The position numbers were made by a program, and so were the translations under genes. Positions 46,125 to 54,599 of a DNA stretch of 64,000 nucleotides are shown here, one piece after another. The stretch is taken from positions 62,001-126,000 of the forward strand of contig NZ_JAPEIQ010000043.1 of NCBI RefSeq assembly GCF_026041215.1, in the 5' to 3' direction. The notes beneath the pieces are model-generated. The model was not told the DNA's origin, ran no database searches, and saw nothing but the letters and a program-made list of their open reading frames with translations. Within the stretch, counting starts at the first letter, position 1. Every line of letters starts with the position of its first letter. The stretch comes from Hoyosella sp. YIM 151337. Lineage in GTDB: Bacteria > Actinomycetota > Actinomycetes > Mycobacteriales > Mycobacteriaceae.

Positions 46125-47284
46125 CTACCTCAGCTGATGCGGTGATCCAAGCGTCCGTCCGTGGCGCAGAACAACAGCAGCTCGATCTCCTGCACGATCT
46201 GCACGCGCACCCGGAGACCGCCTGGGAAGAATTTCGGTCCTGCGTGCGAGTGGCCAGTGTCCTCGACGACGCGGGATTCACTGTCGAAGAGAAACTCGCT
46301 GGCCTGCCCACTGCGTTCGCCGCGCGCATCGGATCAGGCCCCCTGCACTTTGCGGTGTGCGCCGAGTACGACGCGCTGCCGGGCATCGGGCACGCGTGCG
46401 GGCATAACATCATCTCGGCGATCTCGGTTGGTGCCGCACTCGCGCTCGCGCCGCTGGCCGATGATCTCGGCGTCTCCCTGACGGTGTTGGGGACACCCGC
46501 CGAAGAGGGGGGTGGCGGCAAGATCGAGATGCTCGAACGCGGCGCATTCGCGGGTGTGCACGCAGCTGCGATGGTGCATCCAGGCCCGGTCGACGTGGCG
46601 CGTGCGGAGCCATATGCGGTAGCGCACAACCACATTCGGTACGACGGTAAAGCCGCCCATGCGGCAGCCTACCCAGATCGGGGAATCAACGCCGCCGACG
46701 CGTTCACCGTCGCACAAGTCGCGATCGGGCTGCTGCGGCAACAACTGCCACCCGGATCGCGCGTCCACGGGGTGATGACTAACGGCGGCGAAGCACCCAA
46801 CGTCATCCCGCAGCGAACCGAGGGACGCTGGTACGTGCGGGCGGCGACGCTTTCCACGCTGACGCAGCTAGAGGCCCGCGTCAACCGGTGCTTTGAAGCC
46901 GGTGCTCTCGCCTCGGGCTGCGAACTCTCAATCGAACCTGAAAGCAAGCCGTACGCTGAGTTCCGCAACGACGAAGAGCTTCTCGCCCTTTACTCCGCGC
47001 GAGCCACAGAACTCGGCAGACGTTTCAGCTCGGGCCCCGACTCATTGATGAACCGGGCGTCCACCGACATGGGCAACGTTTCCCAGGTTATTCCCGCAAT
47101 CCATCCCTACATCGGCATTGACTCGCTGCCGGCCGTTAATCATCAGCCTGAGTTCGCCGCCGCCGCGGCCTCAGTCGCCGCTGAACGCGCGGCGATCGAC
47201 GGGGCGTGCGCGCTCGCGCTGACGCTGCTAGACGCGGCGGCCAATGCTCCTGTCCGAGCGCGTTTGCTCAACAGTGATGCCTGA
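46121..47284 (+). CDS. M20 family amidohydrolase (AbgB/N-acyl amino acid type)
   Basis: A 387-aa zinc or manganese amidohydrolase. Metal-site motifs are AEYDALPGIGHACGHNIISA (Cys and His ligands of the HACGH type) and LGTPAEEGGGGKIEMLERGA (Glu pair), with HVHP-like ligand in AAMVHPGPVDVARAEPYAV. The GTG start at 46121 overlaps the DUF1028 stop, so the two are translationally coupled. It should hydrolyse an N-acyl or dipeptide-like amide; the substrate is unknown. With aspartate ammonia-lyase next, an aspartyl amide is plausible. Confidence 0.88.
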   Translation: MTTSADAVIQASVRGAEQQQLDLLHDLHAHPETAWEEFRSCVRVASVLDDAGFTVEEKLAGLPTAFAARIGSGPLHFAVCAEYDALPGIGHACGHNIISAISVGAALALAPLADDLGVSLTVLGTPAEEGGGGKIEMLERGAFAGVHAAAMVHPGPVDVARAEPYAVAHNHIRYDGKAAHAAAYPDRGINAADAFTVAQVAIGLLRQQLPPGSRVHGVMTNGGEAPNVIPQRTEGRWYVRAATLSTLTQLEARVNRCFEAGALASGCELSIEPESKPYAEFRNDEELLALYSARATELGRRFSSGPDSLMNRASTDMGNVSQVIPAIHPYIGIDSLPAVNHQPEFAAAAASVAAERAAIDGACALALTLLDAAANAPVRARLLNSDA

Positions 47285-47303
47285 AACAACCGGAGACGTT
47301 GCA

Positions 47304-48728
47304 ATGACAAGTTCACCCATCAAGGCCATGTCTGTCGGCGAGGTCCGGCGCGAACATGATCTTCTCGGCGAGCGTGACGTGCCCGCAGAGGCGTACTTCG
47401 GTATTCACACATTGCGGGCAGTGGAGAATTTCACCATTACCGGCACAGCGATCGCACGGTACCCCGACTTGGTGCGCGCGCTTGCCTGCGTGAAAGCTGC
47501 GGCGGCAGCGGCGAATTGTCGCCTGGGTTTACTCAGCCACGAGCAGGCTGACGCGATCGCATTGGCTTGCGACGAAATTCGTGCGGGCGCGTTACACGAG
47601 CACTTCGTTGTCGATGTCATCCAGGGCGGTGCCGGGACGTCGACGAATATGAACGCCAATGAAGTCATCGCTAATCGCGGTCTCGAACTGCTGGGATTTG
47701 GCCGGGGCGAGTACGCGCACCTGCATCCCCTCGAGCATGTCAACAAAGGGCAAAGCACCAACGACGTGTATCCGACCGCCATCAAGATAGCGGTGCAGTT
47801 TGCCGTCGAGCGGTTGCGCAGCGTGATGGAGAAGCTCGCGTCAGCGTTCGCTGCAAAGGCCGTCGAGTTCCGCGGCCACATCAAGATGGGGCGCACGCAA
47901 CTGCAGGACGCAGTGCCGATGACTCTCGGGCAAGAATTCGGCAGTTACGCCGTGATGGTTCGAGAGGACGCGGACCGACTCGCCGAGGCGGCACGACTGG
48001 TCACTGAGATCAATCTCGGGGGCACCGCGATAGGGACGGGCCTCAATACGCACCGTGAGTACGCGCGAACGGTGTGCGCCGAGCTCTGCGGCATCACGGG
48101 CCTGCCGCTGACCACCGCCAGTGACCTCGTCGAGGCCACCCAAGATGTGGGCGCGTTCGTCCAGCTTTCTGGCGTGCTCAAGCGCACCGCGGTGAAACTA
48201 TCGAAGATTTGCAGTGATCTGCGCTTGTTGTCGTCGGGTCCGCGCGCCGGGCTTGGCGAAATTAATCTGCCGCCGGTGCAGGCAGGTTCGAGCATTATGC
48301 CGGGCAAGGTCAACCCTGTCGTCCCGGAAGTCGTTAACCAGGTGGCGTTTGAAGTTATCGGGAATGACATCACAATCAGCATGGCGGCTGAGGGAGGCCA
48401 GCTTCAGCTGAATGCATTCGAGCCGATCATCGCGCACAGTTTGTTCGAGTCGCTGACACACCTCACGGCGGCGTGCAGCACTCTCGAGTCAAAGTGCGTG
48501 CTCGGGATCACCGCCAACGTGGACCGGATGCGTGCGACGGTCGCGAAGTCAGCAGGACTTGTTACGGCGCTGAACCCGCACATCGGTTACGAGGCCGCGA
48601 CCGCGCTGGCTGCTGACGTGCTCGAAGCCGGGCTCGACGTCCCAGAGCTGGTGCTCAAACGAGGGTTGCTTACCCCTGAGCAACTGGAGGAGATCCTTCG
48701 GCCCGAAAACCTCACCCAGCCGTTCTGA
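47304..48728 (+). CDS. aspA: Aspartate ammonia-lyase
   Basis: A 474-aa member of the fumarase/aspartase family that splits L-aspartate into fumarate and ammonia. REHDLLGERDVPAEAYFGIH and TNMNANEVIANRGLE are near the N-terminus, and the catalytic signature GSSIMPGKVNPVVPEVVNQ holds the mobile Ser. ATG 47304 has GGAGA seven bases upstream and follows the M20 stop by 19 bases. It would drain aspartate released by the upstream hydrolases into the citric acid cycle. Confidence 0.92.
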   Translation: MTSSPIKAMSVGEVRREHDLLGERDVPAEAYFGIHTLRAVENFTITGTAIARYPDLVRALACVKAAAAAANCRLGLLSHEQADAIALACDEIRAGALHEHFVVDVIQGGAGTSTNMNANEVIANRGLELLGFGRGEYAHLHPLEHVNKGQSTNDVYPTAIKIAVQFAVERLRSVMEKLASAFAAKAVEFRGHIKMGRTQLQDAVPMTLGQEFGSYAVMVREDADRLAEAARLVTEINLGGTAIGTGLNTHREYARTVCAELCGITGLPLTTASDLVEATQDVGAFVQLSGVLKRTAVKLSKICSDLRLLSSGPRAGLGEINLPPVQAGSSIMPGKVNPVVPEVVNQVAFEVIGNDITISMAAEGGQLQLNAFEPIIAHSLFESLTHLTAACSTLESKCVLGITANVDRMRATVAKSAGLVTALNPHIGYEAATALAADVLEAGLDVPELVLKRGLLTPEQLEEILRPENLTQPF

Positions 48729-48745
48729 GACGCTAACGTCCAGGT

Positions 48746-49576
48746 ATGGGCGTTCACATGATTGCGTTGCCCGACGGCGTGCGGATATGCGCGGAGACCT
48801 TTGGCGATCCGAGAGCTCCGGCCATCGTGCTGTGTCAGGGTGCGAGCGCGTCGATGTTGTGGTGGGACGCCGCTGTCTGCGACCTGCTGGCTGACGCTGG
48901 GCGATTCGTCATCCGTTATGACCAGCGCGACACCGGCCTGTCAACGAAGTACCCGGTGGGCAGCCCGGGTTACTCGCACGCGGACCTGGCACGCGATGTT
49001 CTAGAGGTTTTGGATGCCCTCGGGATCGAGCGCGCGCACCTGGCGGGTTGTTCCATGGCGGGGGGCGTTGTGCTGCACCTGGGTTTGATCGCTCCCGAAC
49101 GGTTCGCCTCATTGACCTTCATTTCTACGTCGACCGGTGAGCCGGGCCTGCCGGCACCGGAAGCCTCGTTCCCAGAGACGCCTTCCGGCCTTTCGGAACT
49201 GGGCGCACAAGTCGAATTCATGCTTGCACAGGTCCGGGCATGCGATGACGTGTCACCGTTCTACGACGACGCGGCGGCGCGGGCACTTGTGCAGGCTGAT
49301 GCCGAACGTTCTGGCGACTTGCGACCGGCACTTATCAACCACTTCTTAGCCGAGCTAGGCCATCCGGATGATGCTAGTTTTGCTGACCTCACCTTGCCGA
49401 CGCTCGTGCTGCACGGTGAACTCGACCCGGTGTTTCCGCTTCCGCACGGTGAGGCGCTGGCTCGGGCGGTGCCGGACTCGCGCTTCGTGGTTCTTCCAGC
49501 GCAGGGGCATGACTTGTTGCCGCACAATTGGGAGCGGTTCGTGCGAGAACTGGTAGCACACACAAGCGCGCCGTGA
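48746..49576 (+). CDS. Alpha/beta hydrolase
   Basis: A 276-aa hydrolase with oxyanion loop VLCQGASASMLWWDAAVCDL, nucleophile elbow LAGCSMAGGVVL (Ser103), an Asp in LVLHGELDPVFPLPHG and His in LPAQGHDLLPHNW. Resembles carboxylesterase or C-C hydrolase-type enzymes; the substrate is not deducible. It follows aspA by 17 bases. Downstream are the two KstR-like sites and hsaG, so it is also a possible partner of steroid catabolism, but a separate promoter separates them. Confidence 0.82.
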   Translation: MGVHMIALPDGVRICAETFGDPRAPAIVLCQGASASMLWWDAAVCDLLADAGRFVIRYDQRDTGLSTKYPVGSPGYSHADLARDVLEVLDALGIERAHLAGCSMAGGVVLHLGLIAPERFASLTFISTSTGEPGLPAPEASFPETPSGLSELGAQVEFMLAQVRACDDVSPFYDDAAARALVQADAERSGDLRPALINHFLAELGHPDDASFADLTLPTLVLHGELDPVFPLPHGEALARAVPDSRFVVLPAQGHDLLPHNWERFVRELVAHTSAP

Positions 49577-49583
49577 CACAAAA

Positions 49584-49622
49584 GAGAACGTGTTCTACTC
49601 TTACCGGGTAGAACACGTTCTT
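49584..49622. promoter_or_regulatory. Two KstR-like palindromes ahead of hsaG
   Basis: GAGAACGTGTTCTA (49584-49597) and TAGAACACGTTCTT (49609-49622) each match TnnAACnnGTTnnA at all but one position. Their centres are 25 bases apart and AGAACGTGTTCTAC and GTAGAACACGTTCT are exact reverse complements of each other. The second ends 15 bases before the hsaG start. A repressor at these sites would block transcription of hsaG-hsaF. Confidence 0.7.
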
Positions 49623-49636
49623 ATGGAGGGTGGTTC

Positions 49637-50557
49637 ATGGCTACCACTAAGGTCACCGCAGCGATCGTCGGGCCGGGCAACATCGGTACTGATCTGCTGG
49701 CGAAACTGAAACGCAGTGACAAGATCGACGTCCGCTACATGGTCGGTGTTGTCGAGAACTCAGACGGACTCACGCGCGCCGCGCGCCAGGGGATCGAGAC
49801 ATCCGCAGGGGGAGTGGACTGGCTCCTGTCGCAATCAGAACTGCCCGACATCGTTTTCGAATCGACGTCAGCCAAGGCGCACAAAGCGAATGCGCCGCGC
49901 TACGCCGAAGCCGGCATCAAAGCGATCGACCTGACGCCCGCCGCGCTGGGGCCGTTCACATGTCCGGTCGTTAACCTGCCGCAGCAACTCGATGCGCCGA
50001 ATCTCAACATGATCACCTGCGGCGGGCAGGCCACCATCCCTATCGTGCATGCCGTATCGCGCGTGACCCCGGTGCCTTACGCGGAGATCGTTGCTTCCGT
50101 CGCATCCGTATCAGCTGGGCCGGGAACGCGGGCCAACATCGACGAGTTCACCGCCACTACTGCGGAAGGTATCGAGAAAGTCGGCGGCGCTGACCAGGGC
50201 AAAGCAATCATCATCATCAATCCGGTCGATCCACCAATGATTATGCGCGACACCATCTTCTGTGCGATTGACCCGGACGCAGACAAGGACGCGATCAGGG
50301 AGTCGATCCATCAGATGGTGCGCGATGTTCAGGTGTACGTGCCTGGGTACCGCCTCAAAGCGGACCCGCAGTTCGACCCGCCACGGCGCGGGTGGAACGG
50401 GCGGGCCAGGGTCGCAGTGTTCCTCGAGGTCGCGGGCGCCGGCGACTATCTGCCCGAGTACGCCGGAAATCTCGACATCATGACAGCTGCGGCAGCACGG
50501 GTCGGTGACGTGCTCGCGGCCCAGATCGCGCGCGAAAAAGAAGGAGCCCTCAAGTGA
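49637..50557 (+). CDS. hsaG: Acylating acetaldehyde dehydrogenase
   Basis: A 306-aa enzyme that converts acetaldehyde or propanal to the acyl-CoA with NAD and CoA. The N-terminal NAD loop [20 protein letters not shown] and catalytic Cys128 in [20 protein letters not shown] match the HsaG/MhpF/DmpF family. It overlaps hsaF by 4 bases; the two form a channelling complex in known members. Named hsaG rather than mhpF because of the KstR-like sites; the activity is the same. Confidence 0.92.
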   Translation: MATTKVTAAIVGPGNIGTDLLAKLKRSDKIDVRYMVGVVENSDGLTRAARQGIETSAGGVDWLLSQSELPDIVFESTSAKAHKANAPRYAEAGIKAIDLTPAALGPFTCPVVNLPQQLDAPNLNMITCGGQATIPIVHAVSRVTPVPYAEIVASVASVSAGPGTRANIDEFTATTAEGIEKVGGADQGKAIIIINPVDPPMIMRDTIFCAIDPDADKDAIRESIHQMVRDVQVYVPGYRLKADPQFDPPRRGWNGRARVAVFLEVAGAGDYLPEYAGNLDIMTAAAARVGDVLAAQIAREKEGALK

Positions 50558-51597
50558 ATCAGTGGGATGACGTGGAGCGTGAGGTGCGGATCGTCGACAC
50601 AACGCTGCGCGACGGTAGCCACGCGATGGCGCATCAGTTCACCGAAGAGAATGTGCGTGACACTGTCGCCGCTCTCGACCAGGCGGGAGTCTCACTCATC
50701 GAGGTTTCCCACGGGGACGGGCTGGGCGGCTCGACCTTCAACTATGGATTCTCTCTGGTGGACGAGCGCAAGCTCATTCGCACCGCGGTGGAAACCGCGA
50801 AGCAGGCGAAAATCGCAGTACTTCTTCTGCCTGGCCTGGGCACCGTGACAGACTTGAAGGCTGCCTGCGAGCTGGGCGCCGGTGCCGTGCGCATCGCCAC
50901 GCATTGCACCGAGGCGGACGTCTCTGTTCAGCATTTCACCGCGGCGCGGGAACTGGGTCTCGAGACGGTCGGTTTCCTCATGCTGTCGCACATGGTGACC
51001 CCGGAGCAGCTCGCCAAGCAAGCGCGCATCATGGCCGACGCAGGCTGCCAGTGTGTGTACGTGGTCGACTCGGCAGGAGCGCTCATTCTCGAGGCCGCAG
51101 CGGACCGTGTCGCGGCGCTCGTGGCAGAACTGGGCGGGGACGCGCAGGTCGGCTACCACGGGCATCAAAACCTGTCGTTCGGCGTCGCCAATTCGGTTCT
51201 GGCGTATCGGGCCGGGGCGCGACAAATCGATGGTTCACTCGTCGCTCTGGGAGCTGGGGCAGGCAACTCTCCGACCGAGGTTCTCGCTGCGACGTTCGAG
51301 CGGCTCGGGATCGCTGCGGGTGTCGACAAGGATGCGCTGATGGCGGCTGCCGAGGACGTTGTGAAGCCGTTCATTACGAGGCTTCCGGTGATGGACCGGT
51401 CGTCGATCGTGCAGGGGTTTGCGGGTGTGTATTCGTCGTTCCTGCTGCACGCGGAGCGGGCTGCGGAACGGTACGGCGTACCCGCCCACGAAATCCTGTA
51501 CCGCTGCGGTGAGCGCCGGTACGTCGGCGGTCAGGAAGACATGATCATCAGTATTGCGCTCGAAATCCAGGAAGAGCGTGCATCGCTTTGCATCTGA
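50554..51597 (+). CDS. hsaF: 4-hydroxy-2-oxovalerate/oxohexanoate aldolase
   Basis: A 347-aa pyruvate-releasing aldolase. The metal and catalytic residues are in [20 protein letters not shown] (Arg19-Asp20, His23) and [20 protein letters not shown] (two His metal ligands). A C-terminal communication domain follows. It cleaves the hydroxy-oxo acid made by the hydratase into pyruvate and an aldehyde for HsaG. GTG/ATG overlap with hsaG gives translational coupling. Confidence 0.93.
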   Translation: MNQWDDVEREVRIVDTTLRDGSHAMAHQFTEENVRDTVAALDQAGVSLIEVSHGDGLGGSTFNYGFSLVDERKLIRTAVETAKQAKIAVLLLPGLGTVTDLKAACELGAGAVRIATHCTEADVSVQHFTAARELGLETVGFLMLSHMVTPEQLAKQARIMADAGCQCVYVVDSAGALILEAAADRVAALVAELGGDAQVGYHGHQNLSFGVANSVLAYRAGARQIDGSLVALGAGAGNSPTEVLAATFERLGIAAGVDKDALMAAAEDVVKPFITRLPVMDRSSIVQGFAGVYSSFLLHAERAAERYGVPAHEILYRCGERRYVGGQEDMIISIALEIQEERASLCI

Positions 51598-51764
51598 TCT
51601 TTAGATAAAGAACGACATTTTCCACTATTTGCTTTCTGTACTGCGGCGGACCGAGACTAGGAGTACCAGATCACATTTCGCCGCAGAATTACCGCTCGAC
51701 TGGGGCGGTTCGTCCGATGTATGGCACGCGGCGACTCTCACTTACCTATCGGGTGGAGTACACG

Positions 51765-53054
51765 ATGTCACATCAAGAGACCGAAGTCCTCGTCGTTGGA
51801 GCCGGGCAAGCTGGCGTCGCAATGAGCGAGCATCTCACCGAGCACGGTGTACCGCATCTGGTCCTGGAACGTGACCGTATTGCCGAGCGGTGGCGAACCG
51901 GGCGCTGGGACTCCCTGGTGGCGAACGGGCCGGCCTGGCACGACCGATTCCCCAACATGGAATTCAGTGACGTCGCTCCGGACGCTTTCGCCCCGAAGGA
52001 CCAGGTTGCCGACTACTTCGTCAAATACGCGGAGAAGTTCAGCGCGCCGATCCAGTGCGGTGTTGAGGTGCTTTCCGTCAGCAAGCTCGACCGCCGTCCC
52101 GGATTCCATGTGCAGACGTCAAAGGGAACAATAGGCGCGCAGTTCGTAGTCGCCGCGACCGGGCCGTTTCAGCGGCCGGTTATCCCGCCGGTCGTTCCGG
52201 ATGATTCGGGTTTCCACCAGATCCACTCGAGTTCGTACCGCAACCCGCGACAGCTGCCCGACGGCGCTGTTCTTGTGGTGGGGGCCGGGTCTTCGGGAGT
52301 GCAGATCGCCGACGAACTACAGAAGTCAGGACGCCAGGTCTATCTCTCTGTAGGCCCCCACGACCGGCCCCCGCGGCGGTATCGCGGTCGCGATTTCTGC
52401 TGGTGGCTGGGTGTTCTCAACAAGTGGGACGCCGTGGCGCCGCCGCAGGGCGCGGAGCATGTGACGATCTCAGTCAGTGGGGCCGGCGGCGGCCAGACGG
52501 TCGACTTCCGCGGACTTGCCGCGAGCGGCATTCAGCTTGCTGGAATGGCGGGGTCGTACGAAAACGGAATCTTGCACTTCGCGCCGGACCTTCGAGACAA
52601 CATCGCTCGTGGCGATGCCAACTATCTCGCGCTCCTCGCTGAAGCCGACGCATACGTTGAGTGCAACGGTCTCGATCTCCCCGAGGAGTCCGAGGCTCAC
52701 GTGCTAGGTCCGGACCCGGAAAGCGTGATCAGCCCACTGCTCTCCGTCGACTTAGCCGCTGCGGGTGTCACCACGATCGTCTGGGCAACCGGATTCAGTG
52801 TTGACTACAGCTGGCTCGGCGTTGACGCCGTCGATGAGAAAGGCCGTCCCAAGCATCAACGTGGTGTCTCGCCCGAGCCGGGAGTCTATTTTCTGGGCCT
52901 GCCCTGGCAGTCACGACGCGGATCCAGCTTCATCTGGGGAGTGTGGCACGACGCCAAATACATCGCGGATCACATCGAGATTCAGCGTGGATACCGCCAG
53001 CATGGGCTTCCCCACGCCCGTCCACAACTCAATCCCGTAGGAGCTCACCAGTGA
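51765..53054 (+). CDS. FMO-like FAD/NAD(P) monooxygenase
   Basis: A 429-aa flavoprotein of the CzcO/flavin-containing monooxygenase group. FAD motif EVLVVGAGQAGVAMSEHLTE near the start, a second dinucleotide motif VLVVGAGSSGVQIADELQKS, and TTIVWATGFSVDYSWLGVDA near the C-terminus. The family oxygenates amine or sulfur centres or does Baeyer-Villiger reactions. ATG 51765 has GGAG seven bases upstream. Its stop overlaps the RidA start (GTGA), so the two are one unit, about 170 bases after hsaF. Confidence 0.85.
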   Translation: MSHQETEVLVVGAGQAGVAMSEHLTEHGVPHLVLERDRIAERWRTGRWDSLVANGPAWHDRFPNMEFSDVAPDAFAPKDQVADYFVKYAEKFSAPIQCGVEVLSVSKLDRRPGFHVQTSKGTIGAQFVVAATGPFQRPVIPPVVPDDSGFHQIHSSSYRNPRQLPDGAVLVVGAGSSGVQIADELQKSGRQVYLSVGPHDRPPRRYRGRDFCWWLGVLNKWDAVAPPQGAEHVTISVSGAGGGQTVDFRGLAASGIQLAGMAGSYENGILHFAPDLRDNIARGDANYLALLAEADAYVECNGLDLPEESEAHVLGPDPESVISPLLSVDLAAAGVTTIVWATGFSVDYSWLGVDAVDEKGRPKHQRGVSPEPGVYFLGLPWQSRRGSSFIWGVWHDAKYIADHIEIQRGYRQHGLPHARPQLNPVGAHQ

Positions 53055-53461
53055 AACACACCAGAATCCGGCGCTTCAATACCAGGGAAACGTATCCGGA
53101 GCAGAACCTGGACAACGATCTGTGTCAGGCCGTGGTTGCCAATGGCGTGGTGTATCTGCGCGGGCAGATCGGCCAAGATCTGGAGACGCGCGAAAGCGTG
53201 GGTATCGGTGATGTTGAAGCCCAGGCGGAAAAGGCCATGGCCAACATTGACATGCTCATGAAGGAAGCGGGTGGCTCGCTCGAGCACATCGTCAAGGTCA
53301 CTGTCTACGTGACGGATATCCGCTACCGCGAAGCCGTCTACCGGGTGATGGGGCGATGGCTAAAGGGCGTGTATCCAGTGTCCACCGGCCTGGTGGTCGA
53401 TGCCCTGGCCCGGCCTGAATGGCTTGTCGAGATTGACGCTACCGCCGTGCTCGGAGACTAG
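53051..53461 (+). CDS. RidA family imine/enamine deaminase
   Basis: A 136-aa RidA/YjgF protein with DLCQAVVANGVVYLRGQIGQ, IKVTVYVTDIRYREAVYRVM-like EHIVKVTVYVTDIRYREAVY and LARPEWLVEIDATAVLG, which includes the conserved Arg and Glu of the RidA cleft. It is longer by about eight residues than the shortest family members. GTG 53051 with TAGGAG seven bases upstream. RidA proteins hydrolyse reactive imines, so the FMO before it may produce one. Confidence 0.88.
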   Translation: MKHTRIRRFNTRETYPEQNLDNDLCQAVVANGVVYLRGQIGQDLETRESVGIGDVEAQAEKAMANIDMLMKEAGGSLEHIVKVTVYVTDIRYREAVYRVMGRWLKGVYPVSTGLVVDALARPEWLVEIDATAVLGD

Positions 53462-53469
53462 AACAAAAG

Positions 53470-53661
53470 TCACTCGTCGACGTACAGCGCTCCCATGGGA
53501 CATTGAGCGACGGCCTCATCTATGTCAGTTCGGTCAGCCTCAGTGAAGTCTTCTATGAGCAGTTGGACGACACCATCGTCGCCGACTTCAAAGATGTCCG
53601 AGCGGATTGCCTCGCAGAATCCCGTGCCCACGCAGGCGTTGGTATCGACCTGAATTTTCAT
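53470..53661 (-). CDS. Small ferredoxin, 3Fe-4S type
   Basis: A 63-aa acidic ferredoxin: IQVDTNACVGTGFCEAIRSD then AVAQCPMGALYV. Cys10, Cys16 and Cys54 with C-x5-C-xn-CP spacing lack the extra Cys of a 4Fe-4S site, the pattern of P450-partner ferredoxins. RBS GAGGAGG. It follows the hydratase by 18 bases. It faces ridA tail to tail with an 8-base gap. No P450 is in the window, but KorAB and other reductases here could use it. Confidence 0.88.
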   Translation of the reverse strand: MKIQVDTNACVGTGFCEAIRSDIFEVGDDGVVQLLIEDFTEADRTDIDEAVAQCPMGALYVDE

Positions 53662-53679
53662 ATCTCTGTCCTCCTCGAG

Positions 53680-54477
53680 CTAGCGCTGGTCGCTATCCGA
53701 AAAAACTGCTGTTACGTCGCCAAGCTCTCCCATGAACGCGGTGACCGAGTCCCCAGCGCTGATTGACTCGGCGCGCGTCATCGAGCCCGGCAGGATGACA
53801 TGTCCGGGTTCGAGTGTCGTGCCGAGGGGCCCGACCGTGTTGGCGAGCCAGACCAGCGCATTGATGGGGGAGCCCAGCACAGCTCCGCCGACTCCCGTGC
53901 CGACGGTTTTCCCATTGATGCTCATGACGCAGCTGATCTTCGCGAGATCAGCCTGGTGAAGGAGCGTCGGCTTGCTCCCGAGTACTACGCCGCCGGATGA
54001 CGCGTTGTCCGCGATCGTATCGACGATCGAAATGCGCCAGTCCCGGATGCGTGAATCGACGATTTCCAGCGCAGGAACGACGTAATCGACCGCCCGCACA
54101 GCGTCGGCAACGGTGACGCCAGGCCCCGTCAGCTGTCGCCCCAGGACAAATCCGATTTCTGGTTCGATGCGGGGCTGGAGATAGCGAGTCGCGTCGATGG
54201 GCAGATGTTCCAGATGGAACATCGATGTCAGGAGGTGTCCATAATCCGGCTGGTCTACGCCCATTTGTGTTTGCATCGCGAGCGATGCCAGACCGACCTT
54301 ATGTCCCTTGATGGTGTCACCACCAGCGAGCCACTGCTGGACGACTTCCTTTTGGATGCGGTACGCGTCTTCGATGGTAGATCCGGGAAAGTGATCAATG
54401 ATGGGCTCTGTAGGTTTCCCCGTCTCGTAGGCATCCAGGATTGCCTGTGCGGCTTGGGAAATCGTTCCCGCTTCCAT
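53680..54477 (-). CDS. hsaE: 2-hydroxypenta-2,4-dienoate hydratase (HsaE-like)
   Basis: A 265-aa FAH-like hydratase. KGHKVGLASLAMQTQMGVDQ, EPEIGFVLGRQLTGPGVTVA and DAVRAVDYVVPALEIVDSRI carry the metal and substrate residues of 2-keto-4-pentenoate hydratases. It makes the hydroxy-oxo acid that HsaF splits. ATG 54477 has GGAGAG upstream; the longer frame begins at 54501. In mycobacteria hsaE, hsaG and hsaF are adjacent; here hsaE is on the other strand with its own KstR-like site. Confidence 0.88.
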   Translation of the reverse strand: MEAGTISQAAQAILDAYETGKPTEPIIDHFPGSTIEDAYRIQKEVVQQWLAGGDTIKGHKVGLASLAMQTQMGVDQPDYGHLLTSMFHLEHLPIDATRYLQPRIEPEIGFVLGRQLTGPGVTVADAVRAVDYVVPALEIVDSRIRDWRISIVDTIADNASSGGVVLGSKPTLLHQADLAKISCVMSINGKTVGTGVGGAVLGSPINALVWLANTVGPLGTTLEPGHVILPGSMTRAESISAGDSVTAFMGELGDVTAVFSDSDQR

Positions 54478-54520
54478 ATAGCTCTCCGTCTGTTGGTGCA
54501 CTAGACCCCCACTAGAATAG

Positions 54521-54534
54521 TAGAACGTGTTCTA
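54521..54534. promoter_or_regulatory. Perfect KstR-like palindrome between hsaE and korA
   Basis: TAGAACGTGTTCTA is a perfect match to TnnAACnnGTTnnA and a perfect palindrome apart from its central pair (AACGTGTT). It is 44 bases before the hydratase start and 66 bases before korA, so it can control both directions. Confidence 0.75.
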
Positions 54535-54599
54535 TTAGTGTGGGAAGGGGTAACGCGCGGACGATCCCGTGCGGACGTGACACAAAGGAACCACACCGA

